Part shown: piece by piece, positions 17,487-27,389 of the stretch
Layout: the number at the start of each line of letters is the position of its first letter
Numbering within the stretch: the stretch's first letter is position 1
NCBI RefSeq assembly: GCF_000717645.1
Contig: NZ_JNZZ01000027.1
Coordinates: forward strand, 1-64,000
Source of the DNA: Streptomyces californicus
Lineage (GTDB): Bacteria; Actinomycetota; Actinomycetes; Streptomycetales; Streptomycetaceae
DNA: 64,000 nt
Direction of reading: 5' to 3'
Made by a program: the position numbers and the translations under genes
Notes under the pieces: generated by a model
What the model saw: only the letters and a program-made list of their open reading frames with translations
What the model was told of the DNA's origin: nothing
Databases searched by the model: none

Positions 17487-18641
17487 ATGGGTGGTGACGA
17501 CGAACGGCTGCGGGCCGTGGTGGCGCTGGCGCAGGCCATGGCGGCGACCTACACGCCGCGTGAATCGTGGCGGGCGGCGGCGCTGGGCGCGTGCGAGGCG
17601 CTGCACGGCAGTTTCGCCGCGCTCTCGGTGTGGGAGCGGGACCGGGGCCGGCTGCGGGTGCTCGTGAACGCCGGCCAACGGGCCGACGGGGAGGAGGAGT
17701 TCCCCGAGGAGGAGGCGTACCCGGTCCACCAGTTCCCGGAGATCACCGAGTTCCTGCACGAGCGCTGGGCGGGCGGCGGCGAGCCCGACGCCTGGGTGGA
17801 GACCGCCGACGGGCAGCCCGGGGCGGGCGGTCCCGCGCGGGGCGCCCGGCCGTACTGCCACCAGCGGGTCGCCGCGCTCCGGCGGCGGGGCCGGGGCTGC
17901 TGCGTGGTCGCGCCGATCGTGCTGCACGGCCGGGCGTGGGGCGAGCTGTACGTGGCGCGGCCCGTCGGGCGGCCCGTCTTCGGGAGGGGGGACGCGGACT
18001 TCGCGACCGTGCTCGCCGCCGTCGTGGCCTCCGGGATCGCCCAGACCGAGCGGCTCGAAGAGGTCCGCAAGCTGGCCTTCACCGATCCGCTGACCGGGCT
18101 GGCCAACCGGCGCGCGGTCGACATCCGGCTCGACGAGGCCGTCGAGCGGCACCGGCTCGACGGCACGGTCGTCAGCCTCGTCGTCTGCGATCTGAACGGC
18201 CTGAAAGCGGTGAACGACACCCTCGGCCACGCCGTCGGCGATCGCCTGCTGGAACGTTTCGCCTCCGTGCTGTCGCTGTGCGGGGCGATGCTTCCCGAGG
18301 CCCTGGCGGCCCGGCTGGGCGGTGACGAGTTCTGCCTCCTGGCGGCCGGTCCGCCGGCCGACGCGGTGGTGGGCGTCGCCACCGAGCTGTGCGACCGGGC
18401 GGCGGTGATCGAACTGGGCGAGGGGGTGGCCTGCGGGGTCGCCTCCACCGGCGACCCGATCGGCCCGGTCCACTCGGCCCGTCGGCTGTTCCGGCTCGCG
18501 GACGCGGCGCAGTACCGGGCCAAGGCCGCCCGCTCGCCGGGGCCCGTGGTGGCCGGCCGGGACGGCGAGGTCGTCCGGCTCGCGGACTCCCCGCCGACCC
18601 CGGCCCACGACCGGCGCAGGCTGCGCGGCAACCGGCCGTGA
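17487..18641 (+). CDS. GAF-GGDEF diguanylate cyclase
   Basis: 384 residues. Residues 1-190 look like a GAF sensor domain (WRAAALGACEALHGSFAALSVWE, CVVAPIVLHGRAWGELYVARP). The C-terminal GGDEF domain has DPLTGLANRRAVD, the substrate-binding LNGLKAVNDTLGHAVGD and the intact active-site loop LGGDEFCLL. It should make cyclic di-GMP from two GTP. No EAL domain or membrane segment is present, and no RxxD inhibitory site is obvious. It sits between enoyl-CoA hydratase and hutH, in the order I recall for S. coelicolor. In Streptomyces, c-di-GMP acts through BldD. Confidence 0.92.
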   Translation: MGGDDERLRAVVALAQAMAATYTPRESWRAAALGACEALHGSFAALSVWERDRGRLRVLVNAGQRADGEEEFPEEEAYPVHQFPEITEFLHERWAGGGEPDAWVETADGQPGAGGPARGARPYCHQRVAALRRRGRGCCVVAPIVLHGRAWGELYVARPVGRPVFGRGDADFATVLAAVVASGIAQTERLEEVRKLAFTDPLTGLANRRAVDIRLDEAVERHRLDGTVVSLVVCDLNGLKAVNDTLGHAVGDRLLERFASVLSLCGAMLPEALAARLGGDEFCLLAAGPPADAVVGVATELCDRAAVIELGEGVACGVASTGDPIGPVHSARRLFRLADAAQYRAKAARSPGPVVAGRDGEVVRLADSPPTPAHDRRRLRGNRP

Positions 18642-18802
18642 GGGGTCGGGCTGCCTGCGTGCCTGCCTCGGCGTCGCGGGGAGGGGCGGGCGGTCTGCCT
18701 CGGCGTCGGCTTCGTGAGGGGGTGTGGGACCGACTCGGCGTCGTGAGGGGTGGGCGAACCCCCTCCGCGGCCACCCGGTGCCGTAAGGGGTCCTGCGCGG
18801 CA

Positions 18803-18813
18803 TCACTAGTGAC
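18803..18813. promoter_or_regulatory. TCACTAGTGA palindrome upstream of hutH
   Basis: Perfect 10-bp palindrome at 18803-18812, about 32 bases before the hutH ATG. It shares ACTAGTGAC with the GGDEF upstream region. CTAG is rare in this genome type, which makes the match notable. Confidence 0.4.
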
Positions 18814-18844
18814 ATGGAGGGTTTCAATCCGTACGCTGCTGAAT

Positions 18845-20395
18845 ATGGATATGCACACTGTCGTGGTGGGGACGTCCGGAACCACCGCCGAGGACGTCGT
18901 CGCCGTGGCCCGCCACGGCGCCCGGGTCGAGCTCTCCGCCGCCGCCGTGGACGCCCTGGCCGCCTCCCGCCTCATCGTGGACGCGCTCGCGGCCAAGCCC
19001 GAGCCGGTCTACGGCGTCTCCACCGGCTTCGGCGCCCTCGCGAGCCGCCACATCAGCACCGACCTGCGGGCGCGGCTCCAGCGCAACATCGTCCGCTCGC
19101 ACGCGGCGGGCATGGGCCCCCGCGTCGAGCGCGAGGTCGTGCGCGCGCTGATGTTCCTCCGGCTGAAGACGGTCGCCTCCGGTCACACCGGCGTGCGCCC
19201 CGAGGTCGCGCAGACCATGGCCGACGTGCTGAACGCGGGCATCACGCCCGTGGTCCACGAGTACGGTTCCCTCGGCTGCTCCGGCGACCTCGCGCCGCTC
19301 TCGCACTGCGCGCTCACCCTGATGGGCGAGGGCGAGGCGGAGGGCCCCGACGGCACGGTCCGGCCCGCCGGCGAACTCCTCGCCGCGCACGGCATCACCC
19401 CCGTCGAACTGCGGGAGAAGGAGGGCCTTGCCCTCCTCAACGGCACGGACGGCATGCTCGGCATGCTGGTCATGGCCCTCGCCGACCTGAAGAACCTCTA
19501 CACCTCCGCCGACATCACCGCCGCCCTCTCCCTGGAGGCGCTGCTCGGCACGGACAAGGTGCTCGCCCCCGAGCTGCACGCCATCCGCCCGCACCCCGGT
19601 CAGGGCGCGAGCGCGGACAACATGCTGCGCGTGCTCGCCGGTTCGGGACTGACCGGCCATCACCAGGACGACGCGCCCCGGGTCCAGGACGCCTACTCGG
19701 TCCGCTGCGCCCCCCAGGTCAACGGCGCGGGCCGCGACACCCTCGACCACGCCGCCGTCGTCGCGGGCCGCGAACTGGCCTCCTCCGTCGACAATCCGGT
19801 GGTTCTTCCCGACGGCCGGGTCGAGTCCAACGGCAACTTCCACGGCGCGCCCGTCGCGTACGTCCTGGACTTCCTCGCGATCGTCGCCGCCGACCTCGGC
19901 TCGATCTGCGAGCGCCGCACCGACCGGCTGCTCGACAAGAACCGGTCGCACGGGCTGCCGCCGTTCCTCGCGGACGACGCCGGGGTCGACTCGGGGCTGA
20001 TGATCGCCCAGTACACCCAGGCCGCCCTGGTCAGCGAGATGAAGCGGCTCGCGGTCCCGGCGTCCGCCGACTCCATCCCGTCCTCCGCGATGCAGGAGGA
20101 CCACGTCTCCATGGGCTGGTCCGCCGCGCGCAAGCTCCGTACCGCCGTGGACAACCTGGCCCGGATCGTCGCCGTCGAGCTGTACGCGGCGACCCGCGCC
20201 GTGGAGCTGCGCGCCGCCGAGGGGCTCGTCCCCGCCCCCGCCTCGCAGGCCGCCGTGGCCGCGCTGCGGGCGGCCGGGGCGGAGGGCCCGGGGCCGGACC
20301 GCTTCCTCGCGCCGGACCTGGCCGCGGCCGACGCGTTCGTCCGGGCGGGCGGCCTGGTCGCGGCGGTGGAGCCGGTCACGGGCCCGCTGGCCTGA
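18845..20395 (+). CDS. hutH: Histidine ammonia-lyase
   Basis: 516 residues. It deaminates L-histidine to urocanate, the first step of histidine use. The MIO cofactor forms from residues 145-147, which read Cys-Ser-Gly in GSLGCSGDLAPLSH; most lyases have Ala-Ser-Gly, but Streptomyces HutH is known with Cys. Other conserved segments are YGVSTGFGALASRHI, QDAYSVRCAPQV and FHGAPVAY. The protein agrees nearly throughout with the S. griseus enzyme as I recall it. Two ATGs two codons apart are possible starts; the first is used. The rest of the hut pathway is not in this window. Confidence 0.96.
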   Translation: MDMHTVVVGTSGTTAEDVVAVARHGARVELSAAAVDALAASRLIVDALAAKPEPVYGVSTGFGALASRHISTDLRARLQRNIVRSHAAGMGPRVEREVVRALMFLRLKTVASGHTGVRPEVAQTMADVLNAGITPVVHEYGSLGCSGDLAPLSHCALTLMGEGEAEGPDGTVRPAGELLAAHGITPVELREKEGLALLNGTDGMLGMLVMALADLKNLYTSADITAALSLEALLGTDKVLAPELHAIRPHPGQGASADNMLRVLAGSGLTGHHQDDAPRVQDAYSVRCAPQVNGAGRDTLDHAAVVAGRELASSVDNPVVLPDGRVESNGNFHGAPVAYVLDFLAIVAADLGSICERRTDRLLDKNRSHGLPPFLADDAGVDSGLMIAQYTQAALVSEMKRLAVPASADSIPSSAMQEDHVSMGWSAARKLRTAVDNLARIVAVELYAATRAVELRAAEGLVPAPASQAAVAALRAAGAEGPGPDRFLAPDLAAADAFVRAGGLVAAVEPVTGPLA

Positions 20396-20449
20396 GGACA
20401 CGGCCGCGTACGCGTACGGGCGAGCCCGAGCCGGTCCCGTACGCGTACG

Positions 20450-20489
20450 CGGAAGGGTTCCCGCACCGCGCGGTGCGGGAACCCTTCCG
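20450..20489. terminator. 40-base perfect palindrome, bidirectional terminator
   Basis: 20-bp arms with no spacer at all, so the tip must open as a loop. It lies between the converging hutH and LAXTG-protein genes, 55 bases after the hutH stop. Confidence 0.8.
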
Positions 20490-20511
20490 TATGCCGTGGA
20501 GCGTGCTCCGG

Positions 20512-20808
20512 TCAGTACGCCGAGCGCGGACCCGAGCGGCGCACCGAGTAGGTGACGAAGCCCGCGCCGATGCCCAACAGGGCCGTACCGCCGATGAGAT
20601 ACGGGGTGGTGTCCAGGCCCGGACCGGTGTCGGCGAGGCGGATTCCCGAGGCGTCGCCGGCCTCGGCGGCGGACTGCCCGGACGCGGCGGCCTGAGCGTC
20701 CTCGGCGGACCGCTCACCGGTCGCGTTGGCCGACGGGACGAACCAGAGAGCGGCCAGCAGTGTGCCGGATGCGGTGGCGGTCAGCAGCGTGCGACGAGCG
20801 ACGGACAC
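20512..20808 (-). CDS. Small LAXTG cell-wall-anchored surface protein
   Basis: 98 residues. It has a signal peptide (RRTLLTATASGTLLAALWFVPSANA), then a short Ala/Ser-rich spacer. A complete sorting signal follows: LADTG, a hydrophobic helix (PYLIGGTALLGIGAGFVTYSV) and a basic tail RRSGPRS. LAXTG is the motif used by Streptomyces class E sortases, so the protein should be covalently attached to peptidoglycan. The mature part is only about 40 residues, and its function is unknown. No sortase gene is in the window. It is divergent from the acidic protein gene at 20916. Confidence 0.85.
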   Translation of the reverse strand: MSVARRTLLTATASGTLLAALWFVPSANATGERSAEDAQAAASGQSAAEAGDASGIRLADTGPGLDTTPYLIGGTALLGIGAGFVTYSVRRSGPRSAY

Positions 20809-20915
20809 AGATTCGATCCCCTTGCGACAACCATGAGTTAGCCCCGTGGGCCGATGCTAAGCAAAGCAGCGGGTCGGTGGAAAGTCGCGGCCCCGGCGGC
20901 CCGTACGCTCCGGCC

Positions 20916-21365
20916 ATGAGCACTGATGAGACATCCAGGTTTGTTCGGCTTCGCGTTGAGATGGTGCTGGAGATCACCGACCTCGACGCCCTGACCGGCA
21001 CCGCCCTCGAATCCATCGCCGCCGAGTACGGGGAGCCCGTCGCGGGGGTCGCCGGGGGAGACACCGCCGAGGAGCGGATGCATGCCGAGGCCACGGTCCG
21101 GGCAGACGGAGCAGAGGCGCTCGCGTCGCTGGTCGACCCCTTCGACCTGGTCAGCGAGGTGCCCGGGGTCGAGCTGGCCCAGGCGTCCTGGAGCAGCGAG
21201 AGCATCGAGTACGACCCCGACGCGGAGGACTGGGACGACGCGGACGACGGCGAGGAGGGCCTCTTCCTGCCGCGGGACGGGGACGACGAGGAGGGGTACG
21301 GCGGCGCGGTCGCGCACAATGGGAGGAACGACGGCAAGGACGGTGGCCCCGCGCAGCGGGTGTGA
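20916..21365 (+). CDS. Hypothetical acidic protein
   Basis: 149 residues, not recognised. The N-terminal 80 residues look folded (FVRLRVEMVLEITDLDALTGTALE...), and the C-terminal part is strongly acidic (YDPDAEDWDDADDGEEG...DGDDEEGYGG). There is no membrane segment or signal peptide. ATG at 20916; GC3 is high. It lies between the LAXTG gene and the L,D-transpeptidase, the same neighbourhood as in other Streptomyces as I recall. The acidic tail would suit binding to a basic partner or metal, which is speculation. Confidence 0.8.
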   Translation: MSTDETSRFVRLRVEMVLEITDLDALTGTALESIAAEYGEPVAGVAGGDTAEERMHAEATVRADGAEALASLVDPFDLVSEVPGVELAQASWSSESIEYDPDAEDWDDADDGEEGLFLPRDGDDEEGYGGAVAHNGRNDGKDGGPAQRV

Positions 21366-21490
21366 CGTGTGAGAACACCGGCCCCGGCCTCCGCCCCCCG
21401 GCGGACCGGGGCCGCACCGTGCGGTGGCGGAAACCGGCTCCCGGCATCGGGAACCGCCGCTTCCGGAGGTGCGTCGATGAGTGGTGTTCC

Positions 21491-21511
21491 CCACATCCGT
21501 CGCGGATGTGG
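21491..21511. promoter_or_regulatory. Inverted repeat upstream of the L,D-transpeptidase gene
   Basis: 9-bp perfect arms CCACATCCG/CGGATGTGG with a 3-base centre (TCG), 107 bases before the start codon. It may be an operator or a hairpin in the leader. Confidence 0.4.
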
Positions 21512-21617
21512 AACGGAGCGTCCTTTCCGGGTGTTCTTGGAACATTGACGGGGAATGCCGCCTGGCGGTCCCGTCCGGGGTTTTTTGGGGAAATCGGCAA
21601 CGATGGAGAAGCGTGTG

Positions 21618-22871
21618 ATGACGGACAGCAAGCGGCGCAGGGGCCTGGTGGCCGTGTCCGCACTGCTCGGCGGCGTGCTGGTGCTTTCGGCCTGTAACGA
21701 CGACGGTGGCGACGGCGGCAAGACCAGCGCCAACAGCTCCGAGTCGTCGCAGCAGGACGTCGACAAGGCGGCGGCCGAGGATGCCTCCGAGGCACAGATA
21801 GCGATCAAGCCGAAGAACGGCGCGACCAACGCCAGCATCAACAACGCGGCCCAGGTCACCGTCGCCAAGGGCAAGCTGACCGAGGTCGTCATGACCACGG
21901 CGGACGGCACCGCGGTCGAGGGCGCGATCTCGGCCGACGGCACGAGCTGGAAGCCCTCCGGGCAGCTGGAGCGCTCCACCACGTACAAGATCGACGCCAC
22001 GGCCGAGGACGCGAAGGGCCGCAAGGCCCACGAGAACAGCTCCTTCACCACGGTCTCGCCCGACAACAGCTTCATCGGGAACTTCACCCCCGAGGACGGC
22101 TCCACGGTCGGCGTCGGGATGCCCGTCTCGATCAACTTCAACAAGGAGATCACGGACAAGAAGGCCGTCCAGGCCGGCATCACCGTGAGCTCCAGCAGCG
22201 GCCAGGAGGTCGTGGGGCACTGGTTCAACGCCCAGCGCCTGGACTTCCGCCCGCAGGACTACTGGAAGGGCGGCTCCACCGTCACCCTGAAGCTGGCGCT
22301 CGACGGCGTCGAGGGTGCGGACGGCGTCGTCGGCGTCCAGCAGAAGACCGTGACCTTCAAGATCGGCCGCAACCAGGTCTCCACCGTCGACGCGAAGACC
22401 AAGCAGATGACGGTCACCCGCGACGGCAAGACGATCAAGACGATCCCGATCTCCGCGGGCTCCCCGGACAACCCCACGTACAACGGTCAGATGGTGATCT
22501 CCGAGAAGCACAAGGAGACCCGGATGAACGGCGCCACCGTCGGCTTCACCGATGACGACGGCAAGGGCGAGTACGACATCAAGGACGTGCCGCACGCCAT
22601 GCGCCTGTCCACGTCGGGCACCTTCATCCACGGCAACTACTGGGGCAAGGGCATCTTCGGCAGCGCCAACACCAGCCACGGCTGTGTGGGCCTCGCCGAC
22701 GTGAAGGGCGCGAACGACCCCAGCGCCCCGGGCGCCTGGTTCTACGACAACTCGCTCATCGGCGACGTGGTCATCGTCAAGAACTCCCCGGACAAGACCA
22801 TCACCCCGGACAACGGCCTCAACGGCTGGAACATGAGCTGGGCCCAGTGGACGGCGGGCTCCCAGGGCTGA
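21618..22871 (+). CDS. L,D-transpeptidase lipoprotein (YkuD domain)
   Basis: 417 residues. It forms 3-3 crosslinks in peptidoglycan on the outer face of the membrane. The N-terminus is a lipoprotein signal (KRRRGLVAVSALLGGVLVLSAC), with lipidated Cys after LSA. Two Ig-like domains follow (AQIAIKPKNGATNASINN.. and SFIGNFTPEDGSTVGVGMPV..), then the YkuD catalytic domain with the active-site motif HGNYWGKGIFGSANTSHGCVGL, whose Cys is the nucleophile. GGAG lies at good distance before the ATG at 21618; an ATG at 21603 would add five residues. This is the actinobacterial Ldt layout (anchor-Ig-Ig-YkuD). Confidence 0.93.
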   Translation: MTDSKRRRGLVAVSALLGGVLVLSACNDDGGDGGKTSANSSESSQQDVDKAAAEDASEAQIAIKPKNGATNASINNAAQVTVAKGKLTEVVMTTADGTAVEGAISADGTSWKPSGQLERSTTYKIDATAEDAKGRKAHENSSFTTVSPDNSFIGNFTPEDGSTVGVGMPVSINFNKEITDKKAVQAGITVSSSSGQEVVGHWFNAQRLDFRPQDYWKGGSTVTLKLALDGVEGADGVVGVQQKTVTFKIGRNQVSTVDAKTKQMTVTRDGKTIKTIPISAGSPDNPTYNGQMVISEKHKETRMNGATVGFTDDDGKGEYDIKDVPHAMRLSTSGTFIHGNYWGKGIFGSANTSHGCVGLADVKGANDPSAPGAWFYDNSLIGDVVIVKNSPDKTITPDNGLNGWNMSWAQWTAGSQG

Positions 22872-22913
22872 TCCACCCGCCCTTCTCCTCCCCGCGCCAC
22901 CCCCGTCCCCGAC

Positions 22914-22957
22914 CGAAGGCGGCGGCCCCCGGAACGCTCCGGGAGCCGCCGCCTTCG
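22914..22957 (+). terminator. Terminator of the L,D-transpeptidase gene
   Basis: 13-bp perfect outer stem CGAAGGCGGCGGC/GCCGCCGCCTTCG, with a second inner stem around CCCGGAACGCTCCGGG, 43 bases after the stop. Confidence 0.75.
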
Positions 22958-23090
22958 GCGTGTCCCGGGGCCGCTGCGGCGACGTGCGGCCCGGCGTCAT
23001 GACCTCCGGGGTAATCGACGCCCTCCGGGCCCTCCGGCAGCATCGGAGGCGTCAGGAAGAGCACCCCGCCCCACGACGGAGGACCGGACC

Positions 23091-23471
23091 ATGACCGCGT
23101 ACGCCCTTGCCCACCTGCGCCCCTCCGACAGCCCCGTCGAGGACGACGTGCTGCGCTACATCGAGCGGATCCAGGCCACCATGGAGCCCTACGGAGGGCG
23201 CTTCCTGGTGCACGGCGGCAAGGTGGAGGTGCTGGAGGGGGCGTGGCCGGGCGACGTGGTCGTCGTCGGCTTCCCCGGGATGGCGGAGGCCCGTGCCTGG
23301 TACGCGTCCCCGGCCTACCAGGAGATCCTGCCGCTGCGGACCCGGCACCTCGACGGCGACGTGGTGATCGTGCCGGGCGTCGGCCCGGAGTACGACGCGG
23401 TCGGCACGGCGGCGGCCATGCGGAACGCCCGGGAGCGCGCCGCCGGGGAGCGGGCCGAGGCCGACTCCTGA
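23091..23471 (+). CDS. DUF1330 family protein
   Basis: 126 residues. It matches the DUF1330 ferredoxin-like (dimeric alpha/beta barrel) pattern: MTAYALAHLRP at the start, EPYGGRFLVHGGKVEVLEG, VVVVGFPGMAEARAWYASPAYQEILPLR. The function of the family is unknown; related folds are small monooxygenase-like or stress proteins. The ATG follows GGAGGACCGG. It stands alone after a terminator. Confidence 0.88.
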   Translation: MTAYALAHLRPSDSPVEDDVLRYIERIQATMEPYGGRFLVHGGKVEVLEGAWPGDVVVVGFPGMAEARAWYASPAYQEILPLRTRHLDGDVVIVPGVGPEYDAVGTAAAMRNARERAAGERAEADS

Positions 23472-23680
23472 GGGGGAACGGGCCGACGCCGGCTCCTGAG
23501 GGGAACGGGCGGGAGCGCGGCGGATTCCGGCGGCCCGCCAGGTTGCGGTGGTCGAACGGCCGCGAGCGCGGCGGTTCCTGACGGATCGCCCGCTTCCGGC
23601 CGCGCGACGGCCGGGAAGGCTACGGATTCTGACGGCCCATCGGCCGGGTCCCGCCGGCGGGCTGTGGAACACTCCCGCAC

Positions 23681-23986
23681 GTGCCTCACTGGATAACCCC
23701 GCGCCGCCTGGGCGCCGCCGCCGTCCTGTACGCCGTCTTCGCCGGCGGCTGGTATCTGGGCCAGCCCCTTCCGCACGTCGGCTGCGCGGAGGAGGCCCCG
23801 GCCGCGTCCGCCGCCCCGGTCACGGTCGGGGAGCCCGGCGACCTCTCCGGCGGCTTCGACCGGGTGGTCAGCGACTTCGGGCAGGCCGTCACCCGCGACA
23901 TCGTCCCCGCCGACGCGGTCGTCGCGTGCGATCCGTACACCGCCCGCCCCCGCCTGGTGGCCTGGGTGATCGGCGACTGGCGCTGA
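23681..23986 (+). CDS. Hypothetical small membrane-anchored protein
   Basis: 101 residues, not recognised. One N-terminal hydrophobic segment (LGAAAVLYAVFAGGWYLG) acts as a signal anchor. The external part holds two cysteines (HVGCAEE and VVACDPY) that could form a disulfide. It starts at GTG 23681 and shows strong GC3. It converges on the RDD gene. Confidence 0.65.
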   Translation: MPHWITPRRLGAAAVLYAVFAGGWYLGQPLPHVGCAEEAPAASAAPVTVGEPGDLSGGFDRVVSDFGQAVTRDIVPADAVVACDPYTARPRLVAWVIGDWR

Positions 23987-24020
23987 GGCGGAGGCTCCCG
24001 CGAAGCCGCCTCGCGCGGTG

Positions 24021-24701
24021 TCAGTGCGGACGCCCCCGCACCGCCGCCCGGTAGGACCGCAGGTCGCTGCGGCGTACCTGGCGCACCCCCGCCAGGTCCC
24101 CGTGCGGGTCGGCGGGACGGGTCCCGGGGCACTCCGGGCCGGGGCCCGCCGCCGGGGTCCTGAGGCGGCGCCACGGCTGGCTCGGCAGCCAGAGGAGCCC
24201 GTACAGCCAGCGCAGCACCAGCGGGCGGAAGCCCGGCCGTCCCGCGTCGGGCAGCCGGATCACCCGGACGCCCATGATCAGCTTTCCGGCGCTCGCCCGG
24301 ACGGCCATCGTCAGCAGCACCTGGTTGGCGAACGACAGCACGGCGAGCTGCACGACCAGCAGGGCGACCGCGCGCCCCGTCACGCCGGAGTCCACGCAGG
24401 ACCGCACCAGGAGCCCCACGACCAGCAGGCACAGGTAGCAGTCCAGGCCGACCGCCAGGAAGCGCCGCATCTCCCCGGTGCCCTTGGGGACGCGCGGCTC
24501 CCGGAGGCCCGGAGCGGGGTACGGGGCGGGGCGGGCGTACGCGGGGACGGACGCCCGCGCACCGTGCGGCGGCGGGGCCGGTGCCGCCGACATGCCCCGG
24601 CGGTGCGGGGCGGCGGCGCCACCGCCGGTCCCGGCCGTCCCGTATCGCATCCGCGCCCGGTCAGGAGGCTGCCTCCTCCGACGCCCCCGTGGCTTCGACA
24701 T
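24021..24701 (-). CDS. RDD family membrane protein
   Basis: 226 residues. The RDD-type core is MRRFLAVGLDCYLCLLVVGLLV, followed by a second helix (ALLVVQLAVLSFANQVLL) and the conserved loop ASAGKLIMGVRVIRL. The N-terminal 80 residues are Pro/Ala/Arg-rich and disordered-looking; the C-terminal part is basic. RDD proteins are poorly understood membrane proteins, some linked to ion transport. The start is uncertain: ATG 24701 is used, but ATG 24650 or later are possible. Confidence 0.8.
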   Translation of the reverse strand: MSKPRGRRRRQPPDRARMRYGTAGTGGGAAAPHRRGMSAAPAPPPHGARASVPAYARPAPYPAPGLREPRVPKGTGEMRRFLAVGLDCYLCLLVVGLLVRSCVDSGVTGRAVALLVVQLAVLSFANQVLLTMAVRASAGKLIMGVRVIRLPDAGRPGFRPLVLRWLYGLLWLPSQPWRRLRTPAAGPGPECPGTRPADPHGDLAGVRQVRRSDLRSYRAAVRGRPH

Positions 24702-26607
<1,906 letters not shown>

Positions 26608-26631
26608 CGGGCGCCGGGTGCGGCGGCCGCA

Positions 26632-26667
26632 ACCGGCTTCGCCGTGGTCAGCGGCTTCGCTGTGGTC
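26632..26667. repeat. 18-bp direct repeat, two copies
   Basis: Adjacent copies 26632-26649 and 26650-26667 of ANCGGCTTCGCNGTGGTC, just after the gdhA stop. Confidence 0.75.
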
Positions 26668-26801
26668 ACCGGCTCGCGATCGCCTGCTACCGGCGCCGGA
26701 CCGGCCGTTCCCCCAACCTGTGCCGCGGCCACGGAACTTCGCCGACAGCGGATTCGCCCGGAGCGCAACGCGCGGACCGTGCGCGGGCCGTGACGCGCTC
26801 C

Positions 26802-26807
26802 TAGGGT
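26802..26807 (+). promoter_or_regulatory. Possible -10 element of a leaderless regulator transcript
   Basis: TAGGGT ends six bases before the GTG start of the XRE regulator at 26814. The only purine run (GGAG) is too close to serve as a ribosome-binding site. Confidence 0.35.
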
Positions 26808-26813
26808 GGAGCG

Positions 26814-27278
26814 GTGAGCATCCGAGCGACGAACCAGGCCGACGTGAGCCCCCTGCGCCCGGTCCCGGCGGCGGCCCCGGGGCCGGGCGGCGCCCCGCTC
26901 GGGGAGCCGCTGTGGCGGGACCTCGTGGGCGACGTGCTGCGCCGCGAACGCAAGGCCCAGGGGCGGACGTTGAAGGAGATGTCCGAGGCGTCCCGAATCT
27001 CCCTGGCGTACCTCTCCGAGGTGGAGCGCGGGCGCAAGGAGGCGTCCTCCGAGGTGCTGGCCGCCGCCGCCCGCGCGCTCGGCCTGACCCTCGCGGACGT
27101 GCTGGCGCTGGCCGGCGAGCGGCTGGTGAGCCTCACGGCGGCCCGGTCGCGCATCCGCTCCCGTGCCTCCGTCGCAGACGGTGGACGGCGGCCGGTGCGT
27201 GAGGCCGCGCCGGCCCGGCCCACTGGACCGACGGGCCCGGCGCGGCGGCCGGTGGGCGCACTGCTCTTGGCCGCCTGA
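26814..27278 (+). CDS. XRE-type regulator of the ClgR/PopR kind with an Ala-Ala C-terminus
   Basis: 154 residues. The helix-turn-helix core reads [20 protein letters not shown], then [20 protein letters not shown] and [20 protein letters not shown], very like ClgR and PopR, the actinobacterial activators of clp protease genes. The C-terminus ends GALLLAA. For PopR and ClgR the last two alanines are known to be the ClpP degradation signal. No clp gene is in this window, so this may be a further paralogue with the same turnover control. The linker between HTH and tail is Pro/Arg-rich. Start GTG at 26814. Confidence 0.82.
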   Translation: MSIRATNQADVSPLRPVPAAAPGPGGAPLGEPLWRDLVGDVLRRERKAQGRTLKEMSEASRISLAYLSEVERGRKEASSEVLAAAARALGLTLADVLALAGERLVSLTAARSRIRSRASVADGGRRPVREAAPARPTGPTGPARRPVGALLLAA

Positions 27279-27389
27279 CGGCAGACCTCGCGCGGGCCCG
27301 AACGTCAGGCGGCGAGTGCTGCCAGGGTCCCGGTCCGGCAGGCTTCGCGCGGGGCCCGGTCCGGCAGGGCCCCACGGGCCCGGGCCGGG

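Noticed and set aside
18844..18850. Cys in place of Ala in the MIO triad of HutH as a defect
   Set aside because: Streptomyces histidine ammonia-lyases are known with Cys-Ser-Gly, so it is normal for the genus.
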